NCBI GenBank assembly: GCA_044227325.1
Contig: JBGAFI010000014.1
Span: 1 to 64,000 of the forward strand
From: PFJX01 sp044227325
GTDB taxonomy: Bacteria; Pseudomonadota; Gammaproteobacteria; Burkholderiales; Thiobacillaceae
Length of the DNA stretch: 64,000 nt
Direction: 5' to 3'
Shown here one piece after another: positions 1 through 9,424 of the stretch. Within the stretch, counting starts at the first letter, position 1. Every line of letters starts with the position of its first letter. The position numbers were made by a program, and so were the translations under genes. The notes under the pieces are model-generated. The model was not told the DNA's origin. It made no database searches and saw only the letters and a list, made by a program, of their open reading frames with translations.

Positions 1-50
1 CGGGAGGAGGACCATCCCATATTGTTGACAACGAAAATGAAAAAGAGAAT

Positions 51-719
51 GTGTCTACTGAGATAATAAAAGAGGAAAAAACCGGTATTTCAGTTGGCTG
101 GTTAATTATAGTTCTTGTGTTTTTAATAGCCGTATTCGGCGTAAAAAGTTATCTCAAAACAAAAGAAAATGAAAGGCTGAATGAAGAGGCCAGGATTCTG
201 AAAGTAGAACAGGAGGAATTGGCGGCAAAAGCATTGGTTAAGAATAAAAAGCCCTATCGAAGTCCTTATGCGGACTATGTGCCTAGTAACACGAGGTACA
301 TTTCACCAGGTGCATCTAGCAGTGGTGCTCAGCAAAATAGCCAGAGCAATAAGGGAATGACGGGGAATATGGTTTTGAAAGGGGGAAGGGATGGGCACTA
401 TTTTAGCTCAGGTAGTGTAAATGGCTTCCCAGTTGTTTTTATGGTTGATACAGGGGCAACCTTTGTAACGATAAGTTCGGACATGGCGGCCCGAGCAGGT
501 ATTTCTGAATGCAGACGGGCGGTTTTTAATTCTGCTAACGGAAAGGCAGTGGGTTGCAAAGCAATAGCCGAAAGAATTGTCTTTGGACGGTACGTGATTA
601 GCAATGTTGAAGTGGCAATCAGCATGGACTTGCCCGGTGGCGCGTTAATTGGCATGAATGTTCTAAGACTGTTCAAGATAGAACAATCTGACGGCTCATT
701 AACCTTGAGTCCAACATAG
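51..719 (+). CDS. Membrane-anchored retroviral-type (clan AA) aspartic protease-like protein, possibly 5' partial
   Basis: About 222 residues from a GTG codon. One transmembrane segment lies at residues 17-35, followed by a charged stretch and then a retropepsin-like domain at about residues 110-222. That domain has the catalytic signature VDTGATFVTIS and a later hydrophobic ALIGMNVL segment that matches the second half of the fold. One catalytic Asp per chain implies a dimer, as in TIGR02281-type clan AA proteases. The frame stays open to the left edge of the window and encodes further acidic residues there, so the true start may lie outside. The gene is clearly more AT-rich than the rest of the window, which suggests transfer. 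The fold call is from motifs; the substrate is unknown. Confidence 0.7.
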   Translation: MSTEIIKEEKTGISVGWLIIVLVFLIAVFGVKSYLKTKENERLNEEARILKVEQEELAAKALVKNKKPYRSPYADYVPSNTRYISPGASSSGAQQNSQSNKGMTGNMVLKGGRDGHYFSSGSVNGFPVVFMVDTGATFVTISSDMAARAGISECRRAVFNSANGKAVGCKAIAERIVFGRYVISNVEVAISMDLPGGALIGMNVLRLFKIEQSDGSLTLSPT

Positions 720-735
720 TTAAATAGTCGTTGAT

Positions 736-1758
736 ATGGCAATAAAGAAAGCTTCTGCTGGCTGGCTTGTGGATCTTCAGCCAGGCGGCCGAGGGGGGAA
801 GCGGTTTCGTAAGACGTTGCCGACCAAGGGGGAGGCTCTGGCTTATGAGGCTTGGCTGAAGAACAAGGTGCGGGAGTCTCCGGAGTGGGCGCCGGTGGCG
901 AAGGATCGGCGGCGGGTGGCGGAGTTGGTGGAGCTCTGGTTTGTTCACCATGGGGTGAACTTGCGGAGTGGGCCGAATACCCGGGAGCGATTGCTTGCGG
1001 CTTGTCGGGAGATGGGGGATCCGGTTGTTTCTTCGTTTTCCTCGGATGTGTTCGCGACCTATCGGGCTGCACGGCTGGCGGCTGGGAAGAATCCTCAGAC
1101 GGTGAATCGGGAGCATGCGTATCTGCGGGCGGTGTTCAATGAGTTGCACCGGCTGGGGATGTTCGAGGGGGTGAATCCGCTGGAGTCGCTACGGCCTTTC
1201 AAAACGCCAGAGAAGGAGCTTTCGTTTTTGACGGTGGAGCAGATACAGGGGTTGTTGAAGGCGTTGGGGGAGGGGAGGCGGGGGGATGCGTTGTTGGTGG
1301 CAAAGGTGTGTTTGGCCACGGGGGCGCGGTGGGGCGAGGCGGAGGCGTTGGGGGTATCGCAGGTGCGAGGCGGGGCGGTGCACTATGTGAAGACCAAGAG
1401 TGGAAAGAATCGGTCGGTGCCGATTGCTCCGGAATTGGAAGAGGAGCTTCGGGAGCACTTGGTAGAGCGGTATGGGGAAGGGTGGCCGATGGCGAGTCGG
1501 TACTTCTTTTCGTGTATGGGGGCGTTCCGGGAGGCGTTGGGTAGGGCGGGGGTGGTGTTGCCGAAGGGGCAGCTCACGCACGTGTTACGGCATACGTTCG
1601 CGAGTCATTTCATGATGAACGGTGGGAATATTTTGGTGCTGCAACGAATTCTTGGGCATGCGTCGTTACAGATGACGATGCGGTATGCGCACCTGGCGCC
1701 AGGACATTTGCAGGAGGCGGTGAGGTTGAATCCGTTGATGCTGCTTACAGGAATGTAG
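736..1758 (+). CDS. Phage-type tyrosine recombinase/integrase
   Basis: 340 residues, with an N-terminal SAM-like core-binding region and a C-terminal catalytic domain. The catalytic set is visible: Arg in ATGARWGEAEAL, Lys in KTKSGKNRSVP, the HxxR box in LTHVLRHTFASHF, His in ILGHASLQMTMRYAHL, and the nucleophilic Tyr in the same motif. It starts 16 bp after the protease-like gene and lies on the same strand. The additional IntI-specific segment of integron integrases is not apparent, so this is better read as a phage or genomic-island integrase. Its likely att site is unknown. A tRNA-Ile2 gene lies 1.8 kb away, but no second copy of the tRNA 3' end was found within the window. Confidence 0.9.
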   Translation: MAIKKASAGWLVDLQPGGRGGKRFRKTLPTKGEALAYEAWLKNKVRESPEWAPVAKDRRRVAELVELWFVHHGVNLRSGPNTRERLLAACREMGDPVVSSFSSDVFATYRAARLAAGKNPQTVNREHAYLRAVFNELHRLGMFEGVNPLESLRPFKTPEKELSFLTVEQIQGLLKALGEGRRGDALLVAKVCLATGARWGEAEALGVSQVRGGAVHYVKTKSGKNRSVPIAPELEEELREHLVERYGEGWPMASRYFFSCMGAFREALGRAGVVLPKGQLTHVLRHTFASHFMMNGGNILVLQRILGHASLQMTMRYAHLAPGHLQEAVRLNPLMLLTGM

Positions 1759-1774
1759 AGGTTTTTCTACAGCG

Positions 1775-1857
1775 TCAACGTCAAAGGTGAGTGGCGCGGA
1801 GGCAGCATGCGAAGCTTGCTGGCGGAGCGTCCCTCTCTCGACCACAGTGTTGGAAGT
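1775..1857 (-). other. attC: attC-like recombination site (integron cassette end)
   Basis: Read on the minus strand, this follows the stop of the lipoprotein gene by about 14 bp. It opens with a TTCCAAC core and closes with GTTGACG. Between them is an imperfect inverted repeat centred on CAGCAAGC-TTC-GCATGCTG; I count about 16 of 22 positions paired across the arms. This is the organisation of an attC site (R''-L''...L'-R'), with G^TT as the expected crossover. The outer core boxes pair imperfectly, so it may be a degenerate or atypical site. Confidence 0.5.
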
Positions 1858-1870
1858 AAACCGTACCTTT

Positions 1871-2428
1871 CTACGAATTACTAGGGCTGACATTTCCTAC
1901 GCGCCATCCATCATCAAAAAGATTCAACACTGCTCCACCTTCATGGGTTTCTCCAGAACATGCCTTAGGAGTTGTCTTTCCAAAGGGAGTTTGGTTTGTT
2001 GTCTTGTATGTAAAGTGGATGACCGCAGTTTGTGGCGAAGATTGCTCTATACCCGTAACCTCGATGATATGGCGATCACAGAGCTTGATTTTGAAGAATC
2101 TATTGTTTTTTTCGATCATCAGTTTATTTCCAGCCTCTGTCAGCGCGATCGGAGAACTCGTAATACTATCTGGAGGCGTTGAATACGTTATGACGCCCTC
2201 GCGAACTAGATTCGATAGTAGGGCGTCTTTTTCTCTAGAGTTTAGGGTGCCTAGGTGTAGGCCATCCCACGACACAACAGCGCTCGACTCATTCGGGAAA
2301 TACTCTGCAACGGCATTGAACCCGGCGAAATCTTGTATCAGAACTTTTGCTTTATCTCTTGATAAGTTTGAACTATCCCCACAGCCACCTAGCGCAACAC
2401 TGACTATTGCTGCTAACAATATCCTCAT
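1871..2428 (-). CDS. Predicted lipoprotein encoded in an integron-like gene cassette
   Basis: 185 residues. The start is set at the ATG preceded by AAAGGAG at about 7 bp, giving a signal sequence MRILLAAIVSVALGGCGD with lipobox LGGC (lipidated Cys at about residue 17). An upstream in-frame ATG would run through the neighbouring attC-like site and is not preferred. No conserved family was recognised in the mature part. The sequence suggests an exported lipid-anchored protein of unknown function. It lies on the opposite strand to the integrase and converges on it. It is flanked on both sides by attC-like sites, which makes it a cassette gene. Confidence 0.65.
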   Translation of the reverse strand: MRILLAAIVSVALGGCGDSSNLSRDKAKVLIQDFAGFNAVAEYFPNESSAVVSWDGLHLGTLNSREKDALLSNLVREGVITYSTPPDSITSSPIALTEAGNKLMIEKNNRFFKIKLCDRHIIEVTGIEQSSPQTAVIHFTYKTTNQTPFGKTTPKACSGETHEGGAVLNLFDDGWRVGNVSPSNS

Positions 2429-2453
2429 GATGAAACTCCTTTCGTGAAGTTGA

Positions 2454-2522
2454 CGCCAACGTAGAAGTAACCGGCGCTGCGCGGCTTTATCGCGCAGAGT
2501 CCGGTTGACTGCTGGGTTGGGC
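2454..2522 (-). other. attC: attC-like recombination site between two cassettes
   Basis: On the minus strand the site starts with GCCCAAC (fits RYYYAAC) and ends with GTTGGCG (near GTTRRRY). Inside are two nested inverted repeats: AACCGG pairing with CCGGTT, and TGCGCG pairing with CGCGCA across a short ATAAAGC loop. This is the classic folded attC layout. It overlaps the last codons of the upstream cassette gene and ends just before the ribosome-binding site of the next, as expected for adjoining cassettes. Confidence 0.7.
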
Positions 2523-2885
2523 ATTGGCGAATTGCCGCATGGCTTCGACTACAGCAGCAACTGCGGCGGGTAAGCGCACTTCGGATAGCGCGCACTCTTT
2601 GATGGTGTCAGCCCACCCCGGGACCGCGCTTTCCCATTGCAGGAATTGCTCGAAGGTCAAGATGTCTTGCTTAACGAGATATGCATTTAGTACGACAGCG
2701 GGGAGCCTTGCCTTAATAAACTGCTCGGAGTGAGGTGCATGCCTGCACCACGCCATTAGGACTTGAGCTATTTCTTCAAAGCGCCCACCGCAAGATAACT
2801 CGCGACAGATTTCGAGCACTGGGCCGCTTGGGCTTGTATACGTTGTGTTTGCTGCACCGGCAATAATTTCTTCAATGCTTCGCAT
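2487..2885 (-). CDS. Hypothetical cassette protein
   Basis: 132 residues, starting MRSIEEIIAGAANTT, with no signal peptide or membrane segment. It looks like a small soluble, mostly helical protein. No family was recognised. The 3' end runs into the attC-like site, which is typical of integron cassette genes. The ribosome-binding site is weak. The coding assignment rests on frame length, cassette position and coding-like composition. Confidence 0.5.
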   Translation of the reverse strand: MRSIEEIIAGAANTTYTSPSGPVLEICRELSCGGRFEEIAQVLMAWCRHAPHSEQFIKARLPAVVLNAYLVKQDILTFEQFLQWESAVPGWADTIKECALSEVRLPAAVAAVVEAMRQFANAQPSSQPDSAR

Positions 2886-2914
2886 AGTTGGCTCGGTCCG
2901 TTCCTTGATAAAAC

Positions 2915-3034
2915 CTATAGGGAAGCAACATAGGGTCGGACGGGGCTTACACCGTACAAACCCAGCAGCGCGGCCGACAAGCAGGCTACCCCCTTAAGTT
3001 TGAAGCTGAGCTTAATGACAGTTTTTCTTGCCAT
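2915..3034 (-). CDS. Small hypothetical protein (39 aa)
   Basis: A short frame beginning MARKTVIKLSFKLKGVA with a hydrophobic stretch (ACLSAALLGLYGV) after a basic N-terminus. This resembles a short signal- or membrane-inserted peptide. It has a very good Shine-Dalgarno (GGAAAGGAG) about 7 bp before the ATG, which is the main support. Function is unknown. It lies upstream of the 132-aa cassette gene on the same strand. Confidence 0.4.
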   Translation of the reverse strand: MARKTVIKLSFKLKGVACLSAALLGLYGVSPVRPYVASL

Positions 3035-3212
3035 GGCTTTTCTCCTTTCCGCCGGATTTGGCTGACTTGCGTTTGGTATTTCCCGCGCCCGGAGGAGTTG
3101 AACCTCCTGAGCGATTTCCTTCGACTACGATGGTTATTTGTGAATAAACACGGTAGCTCTGGTCGTCGTTCCGTCCGCTCCTATGTTGCCTCCTTTGAAA
3201 ATGCCTAACTAT

Positions 3213-3527
3213 TTAATGAAGAGACGCACCCGTCCGGACATTTCTTAACATAGAGACAGGGCTAAAGGCGCCATATTCATTTGATCTAGCAGGCATTTCT
3301 TGACCCCCTGTCTCTATATGCACAACTAAAAGTCCGGACGCCGGCCTGCCTGCCTCTGCCGCCATTGTATGCCTCTCAAAGGGAGTAACAATCAGCCGAA
3401 AGTTATAGCCACGGATTGTGTCCCCGAACGTGGTGAAGGTTGCCCACTGGGCTCCAAGCAATGCGGCTAGTTGTCCATTTACGTTTTCGTTGACCGTGGC
3501 AGCGTAAGCCTTCAAAGCCCGTGTTGA
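3213..3527 (-). CDS. Doubtful hypothetical protein downstream of tRNA-Ile2
   Basis: A frame that runs through from the tRNA gene. A plausible GTG start lies near 3527, giving about 104 residues (VSTRALKAYAATVNENVNG...). No family was recognised. Its 3' half contains the composite inverted repeat at 3232-3339, so part or all of it may be non-coding. It is recorded because nothing else explains this stretch. Confidence 0.25.
   Translation of the reverse strand, partial: STRALKAYAATVNENVNGQLAALLGAQWATFTTFGDTIRGYNFRLIVTPFERHTMAAEAGRPASGLLVVHIETGGQEMPARSNEYGAFSPVSMLRNVRTGASLH
3232..3339. repeat. Composite inverted repeat (REP/MITE-like)
   Basis: The palindrome GTCCGGAC occurs at 3232-3239 and again at 3332-3339, exactly 100 bp apart. 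Inside lie the inverted 12-mers ATAGAGACAGGG (3250-3261) and CCCTGTCTCTAT (3306-3317). There is also a near-direct repeat, CATTTCTTRAC, at about 3239 and 3293. The nesting suggests a folded repetitive element rather than coding sequence. Its family was not recognised. Confidence 0.5.
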
Positions 3528-3586
3528 CACTTGGTTGACACTAAAATGAAAAACGGGAGTCCAGTTGCCTGGAATCCCGCATGAAT

Positions 3587-3663
3587 TGGTGGGCCCGCAC
3601 GGACTTGAACCGTGGACCAAAGGATTATGAGTCCTCTGCTCTAACCAACTGAGCTACAGGCCC
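3587..3663 (-). tRNA. tRNA-Ile2 (CAU anticodon, lysidine-modified)
   Basis: 77 nt with the CCA end encoded. The acceptor GGGCCTG pairs with CGGGCCC. The anticodon loop is CTCATAA (anticodon CAT), and the T-arm is CACGG-TTCAAGT-CCGTG. C4-G69 and C5-G68 are the pairs recognised by TilS in tRNA-Ile2. Elongator tRNA-Met does not show them, so Ile2 is preferred over Met. It lies just downstream of rpoD and is a plausible island attachment site. Confidence 0.9.
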
Positions 3664-3697
3664 GACGGGGCGGCTGGCCTCCCCGCGAAAAGGCATC

Positions 3698-5671
<1,974 letters not shown>

Positions 5672-5713
5672 TACGAGTGTATCTCCGTGAGGATCACTGC
5701 GGAAAAACGCAAT

Positions 5714-5743
5714 ATTATACATGAACTTGGATGCTTGCCCCAA
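5714..5743 (-). promoter_or_regulatory. Probable sigma-70 promoter for rpoD
   Basis: On the minus strand, a perfect -10 TATAAT (5714-5719) has TTGGGG (5738-5743) as a weak -35 with an 18-bp spacer. It lies 43 bp upstream of the rpoD start codon and downstream of the dnaG stop. Confidence 0.5.
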
Positions 5744-5774
5744 GCAAACAGCCAGTTTGTTCGACAGCCTTGTC

Positions 5775-7493
5775 CTAGCTTGGTTTCCGGGTTTTCAGGC
5801 TTGTCAGCAGGCGGGCTTTTTCTTCCGGACTCAGTTCGCTGGGGCGGCGTCCCGACAGGTCTTTCACCTCGGCGCGGCCGGCCTGGGCAAACACCGTTGC
5901 CAGCGCGCCCTGGAAGTCCGCCTCTACATCATAGTCATCGCCCCAGGAAAACAAGGCCGCCGCGGCGGGTTCCAGCAAAGTCTGTTCCGGCCTGCCGCGA
6001 AAATGCTCGACGATGTCGCGCGCCCGCATCTCCGGATGTTCCCGGGTCAGGCTGATGAGCGCATGCAGGGTTTGCGCTTCCGCGTGTTCGTATTCCGGCA
6101 GTTCGGCGAGCGCGCCGGCGCGCTTGGGATCGTGCAGTACCGATTGGAGCAGGATGCGCCAAGCCGAGGGCTGGACGCCGGCGCGTCCCTGGGTTTGCTG
6201 GTAAGCCGGGGCATGCGCCATCCGGCGGCCATCGCCGCGCTGCCGCGGCGTTTCCAGGCCGGTGAGGGTGCCCAGGCGCTGTTGCAGGGCGCGCGCCAGC
6301 ATCGGCGCGTTGGTGAGCTTCGCCAGGTAGGGCTTTGCCAGCGTGGCGAGGCGGACCTTGCCTTCCTGGGAGGAGAGATCGGTCTGGGCGGACAGTTCCG
6401 CGAACAGAAAGTCCGACAAAGGCATGGCCCGGTCGCACAGTTTGCGGAAGGCGTCGGCGCCCTGGCTTTGGACGAAGCTGTCCGGATCCTCCCCCTCGGG
6501 CAGGAACAGGAAGGTGAGCAGCTTGCCGTCCTGGGCCTGGGGCAGGCTGTTTTCCAGGGCGCGCCAGGCGGCCTTGCGGCCCGCGTTGTCACCGTCGAAA
6601 GCGAAGATCACTTCGTCCGCCAGGCGCAGCAGGCGGGTGACGTGGTCCGGCGTGATGGCCGTGCCCAGGGTGGCGACCGCGTTCTGCACGCCGTGCTGGT
6701 CCAGCATGACCACATCCATGTAGCCCTCCACCACCAGCACCCGGTTTTCCCCCTGGATCGCGCGGCGGTGTTCGTGCAGGCCGTAGAGTTCGCGGCCCTT
6801 GTGAAACAGGGGGGTTTCCGGCGAGTTGAGGTATTTCGGCTCGCCCGCTCCCATGACCCGGCCGCCGAAGGCGATGACCCGGCCGCGTTCGTTGCGGATA
6901 GGGAACATGACCCGGTCGCGGAAGCGATCGTAGCGTTTGCCCTCGTTGGCGATGACCAGACCGGCTTCCACCAGCAAGGAATCCTGGTAATCGGCGAAGG
7001 CGGCGGCCAGGGGCTGCCAGTCGTCCACGGCATAGCCCAGGGCGAAACGGGCGGCGGTTTCGCCGGTGACGCCGCGTTTTTTCAGGTAGGCGACGGCGGG
7101 CTCGGCGGCCTTGAGGGCCTGGCGGTAGTGGCGACCGGCCACTTCCATGCGTTCGTAGAGCTTGTCGCGCCGGCTTTCTTCCTCGGGCGCGCGCTGAGTG
7201 CCGTCGTCGGGAACCTGCAAGCCCACCTGGCCGGCCAGTTCCTTCACCGCCTCGACGAAACTGTAGCCGGCATGCTCCATCAGGAAGGTGATGGCGGTGC
7301 CGTGGGCGCCGCAGCCGAAGCAGTGATAGAACTGCTTGGTCGGGCTGACCGAGAAGGAGGGGGTCTTCTCATTGTGGAACGGGCAGCGCGCCTGGTAGTT
7401 GGCGCCCGCCTTCTTGAGGGGAACGTAGCGCTCGACGACCGCGACGATGTCGGCGCGGTCGAGCAGCTGCTGGATGAAATCCTGGGGGATCAT
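5775..7493 (-). CDS. dnaG: DNA primase DnaG
   Basis: 572 residues. The N-terminal CHC2 zinc-binding domain shows ARCPFHNEKTPSF and YHCFGCGAHG (residues 36-64). The catalytic TOPRIM core at about 250-340 includes VLVVEGYMDVVML and FAFDGDNAGRKAA, carrying the acidic metal ligands. The C-terminal part is the less conserved DnaB-binding region. DnaG makes RNA primers at the replication fork. It starts 15 bp after the yqeY stop, as in the classic macromolecular-synthesis operon. Confidence 0.97.
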   Translation of the reverse strand: MIPQDFIQQLLDRADIVAVVERYVPLKKAGANYQARCPFHNEKTPSFSVSPTKQFYHCFGCGAHGTAITFLMEHAGYSFVEAVKELAGQVGLQVPDDGTQRAPEEESRRDKLYERMEVAGRHYRQALKAAEPAVAYLKKRGVTGETAARFALGYAVDDWQPLAAAFADYQDSLLVEAGLVIANEGKRYDRFRDRVMFPIRNERGRVIAFGGRVMGAGEPKYLNSPETPLFHKGRELYGLHEHRRAIQGENRVLVVEGYMDVVMLDQHGVQNAVATLGTAITPDHVTRLLRLADEVIFAFDGDNAGRKAAWRALENSLPQAQDGKLLTFLFLPEGEDPDSFVQSQGADAFRKLCDRAMPLSDFLFAELSAQTDLSSQEGKVRLATLAKPYLAKLTNAPMLARALQQRLGTLTGLETPRQRGDGRRMAHAPAYQQTQGRAGVQPSAWRILLQSVLHDPKRAGALAELPEYEHAEAQTLHALISLTREHPEMRARDIVEHFRGRPEQTLLEPAAAALFSWGDDYDVEADFQGALATVFAQAGRAEVKDLSGRRPSELSPEEKARLLTSLKTRKPS

Positions 7494-7508
7494 GCCCAGG
7501 ATTCTAGG

Positions 7509-7952
7509 TCAGGCCAGCGCGGATTTGACTTGGGCGGAAACGGTTGTCATGTCGGCGCGGCCGGCCAGCTTCGGTTTCAACCAGGCCATGACCTTGCCCA
7601 TGTCCTTGGCGCCGGCGGCCCCGGTCTCGGCCACCGCCTGCTTGACCAGGGCGGCGACTTCCTCGGCGGAGAAGGGCTGGGGCATGTAGGCCGACAGCAC
7701 GCCGATCTCGAATTTCTCCTGATCGGCCAGCTCCATGCGGTTCGCGGCTTCGTACTGGGCGGCGGAATCCCGGCGCTGTTTCAGCAGTTTCTCGATGACG
7801 GTGGTAACGGCGGCGTCGTCCAGTTCGATGCGCTCATCCACTTCTTTCTGCTTGATGGCGGCCATCAGCAGGCGGATGGCGGACAGGCGGGCGCTGTCCT
7901 TCGCGCGCATGGCGGACTTCATGTCTTCGTTGATGCGTAGCTTGAGCGTCAT
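7509..7952 (-). CDS. yqeY: GatB/YqeY domain protein
   Basis: 147 residues starting MTLKLRINEDMKSAMRAKD. It matches the YqeY family, whose fold resembles the tail of GatB/GatE amidotransferase subunits that bind tRNA. Hallmarks are SARLSAIRLLMAAIKQKEVDER near the N-terminus and LSAYMPQPFSAEE in the middle (each shown in part). The exact role of stand-alone YqeY is not settled. Placement between rpsU and dnaG is common in proteobacteria. Confidence 0.93.
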   Translation of the reverse strand: MTLKLRINEDMKSAMRAKDSARLSAIRLLMAAIKQKEVDERIELDDAAVTTVIEKLLKQRRDSAAQYEAANRMELADQEKFEIGVLSAYMPQPFSAEEVAALVKQAVAETGAAGAKDMGKVMAWLKPKLAGRADMTTVSAQVKSALA

Positions 7953-7995
7953 GGCGATTCCGGGATTGAACGACTGAAGAGCGACTGAAATGCAA

Positions 7996-8018
7996 ACGGG
8001 CCTGTTGAACAGGCCCGT
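7996..8018 (-). terminator. Hairpin between rpsU and yqeY-dnaG
   Basis: ACGGGCCTGTT and AACAGGCCCGT form an 11-bp near-perfect stem. On the minus strand it lies 35 bp after the rpsU stop and is followed by TTTGCATTT. Partial terminators at this place are known in rpsU-dnaG-rpoD operons, where they let rpsU be made in excess. That role is inferred here. Confidence 0.55.
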
Positions 8019-8052
8019 GCTTAACCGGCGGGAGTCGTTGGACTACGGCCGA

Positions 8053-8265
8053 TCAGTACATCTTGGGCGGCAGGGTCTGGCTGCGCAGGCGCTTGTGATG
8101 GCGCTTCACGGCGGCGGCCAGCTTGCGCTTGCGTTCCTGGGTGGGCTTCTCGTAAAACTCGCGAGCGCGTAGTTCGGTCAGCAGACCGGTTTTCTCGATG
8201 GTGCGCTTGAAGCGGCGCATGGCGACTTCAAACGGCTCGTTTTCCTTGACTCGAACGCTGGGCAT
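8053..8265 (-). CDS. rpsU: 30S ribosomal protein S21
   Basis: 70 residues, MPSVRVKENEPFEVAMRRF and a very basic C-terminus ending KRHHKRLRSQTLPPKMY, matching bS21 in length and sequence. S21 helps the 30S subunit engage mRNA at initiation. It is the first gene of the rpsU-yqeY-dnaG-rpoD operon and is divergent from tsaD, so its promoter must lie in the 133-bp gap. Confidence 0.97.
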   Translation of the reverse strand: MPSVRVKENEPFEVAMRRFKRTIEKTGLLTELRAREFYEKPTQERKRKLAAAVKRHHKRLRSQTLPPKMY

Positions 8266-8398
8266 GTCTCGTTCCTGCTACCTATGAATGTGGGAGGGAC
8301 CAAAAAAGGTGGCGGATTTTATACCGGGACCGCCCCGCGTTTCAATACAATTCAGTCCTTTATGCGAAAAACCGCGCCACCAGGCGCTCCGGAACGGC

Positions 8399-9424
8399 AT
8401 GCTACTCCTCGGTATTGAATCCTCCTGCGACGAAACCGGCCTGGCCGTCTTCGATACCGAGCGGGGACTACTGGCCCACGCGGTCCATTCCCAGGTGGCC
8501 ATGCACGCGGAATACGGCGGCGTGGTGCCGGAGCTGGCCTCGCGCGACCACATCCGCCGGGTGGTTCCCTTGACCCGCGGCGTCCTGAAGCAATCCGGCC
8601 TCGCCCTGGCCGACCTGGACGCCATCGCGTATACCCGGGGACCGGGGTTGGCGGGCGCCCTGCTGGTGGGTGCCGGCTTCGCCAACGCCCTGGCGGCGGC
8701 CCTGGGCATTCCCGCCATCGGCATCCATCATCTCGAAGGCCATCTCTTGTCGCCCTTGCTGGCCGATCCCCGGCCCGAGTTTCCCTTTGTCGCCCTGCTG
8801 GTTTCCGGGGGGCACACCCAACTCATGCGGGTGGATGGGGTCGGCCGCTACGAATTGTTGGGCGAAACGGTGGACGACGCGGCGGGCGAAGCCTTCGACA
8901 AGACCGCCCAGCTTCTCGGCCTGGGCTATCCCGGCGGTCCCGCGCTCTCGAAGCTCGCGGATACTGGCGATGCCTACCACTTCAAGCTGCCGCGCCCCAT
9001 GCTGAATTCCGGCGATCTGGAGTTCAGCTTCTCGGGTTTGAAGACCGCCGTGCTGACCCTGGTGAAAAAGGCCGGCCTGGATCATCGGGCTGACATCGCC
9101 GCCGGCTTCCAGGCCGCCGTTGTGGATGTGCTGGCGGGAAAATGCCTGGCCGCGCTGAAACAGAGCGGACTGAAACGGCTGGTGGTCGCGGGCGGCGTCG
9201 GCGCCAACCGGGCCTTGCGCGCCCGGCTCGACGCCGAGGCGGCGCAGCGGCATTTCACCGTGTTCTACCCGCCGCTGGAGTTATGCACCGACAACGGCGC
9301 CATGATCGCCTTCGCCGGCGGGCTGCGCATCCAGGCGGGGATGGAACGCGCGGACGGCCGTTTCGGTGTGCGGCCGCGCTGGAACCTGTCAGAACTGGGG
9401 GCTGGGCTCAGCCGCCCGGCTTGA
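8399..9424 (+). CDS. tsaD: tRNA N6-threonylcarbamoyladenosine (t6A37) transferase TsaD
   Basis: 341 residues from ATG at MLLLGIESSCDETGLAVFD; the longer upstream frame is not coding. It shows the ASKHA-fold ATPase signatures of the Kae1/TsaD family: GIESSCDET, the metal-binding HHLEGHL (about residues 110-116), LLVSGGHTQL, and GGVGANRALR near the end. It transfers the threonylcarbamoyl group to A37 of ANN-decoding tRNAs, with TsaB and TsaE. Its last 17 bp overlap convergently with the next gene. Confidence 0.97.
   Translation: MLLLGIESSCDETGLAVFDTERGLLAHAVHSQVAMHAEYGGVVPELASRDHIRRVVPLTRGVLKQSGLALADLDAIAYTRGPGLAGALLVGAGFANALAAALGIPAIGIHHLEGHLLSPLLADPRPEFPFVALLVSGGHTQLMRVDGVGRYELLGETVDDAAGEAFDKTAQLLGLGYPGGPALSKLADTGDAYHFKLPRPMLNSGDLEFSFSGLKTAVLTLVKKAGLDHRADIAAGFQAAVVDVLAGKCLAALKQSGLKRLVVAGGVGANRALRARLDAEAAQRHFTVFYPPLELCTDNGAMIAFAGGLRIQAGMERADGRFGVRPRWNLSELGAGLSRPA

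Noticed and set aside
736..1758. Integron integrase IntI as identity of the recombinase
   Set aside because: The IntI-specific extra segment between catalytic motifs is not seen and the orientation relative to the cassettes does not fit.
3091..3107. tRNA T-arm-like sequence (GGAGG-TTCAACT-CCTCC on the minus strand)
   Set aside because: No anticodon arm, D-arm or CCA end surrounds it, so no tRNA gene can be supported; it may be a fragment or chance.
3203..3209. GTTAGGC on the minus strand as a third attC core site
   Set aside because: No partner RYYYAAC box or paired L boxes were found at the expected distance.
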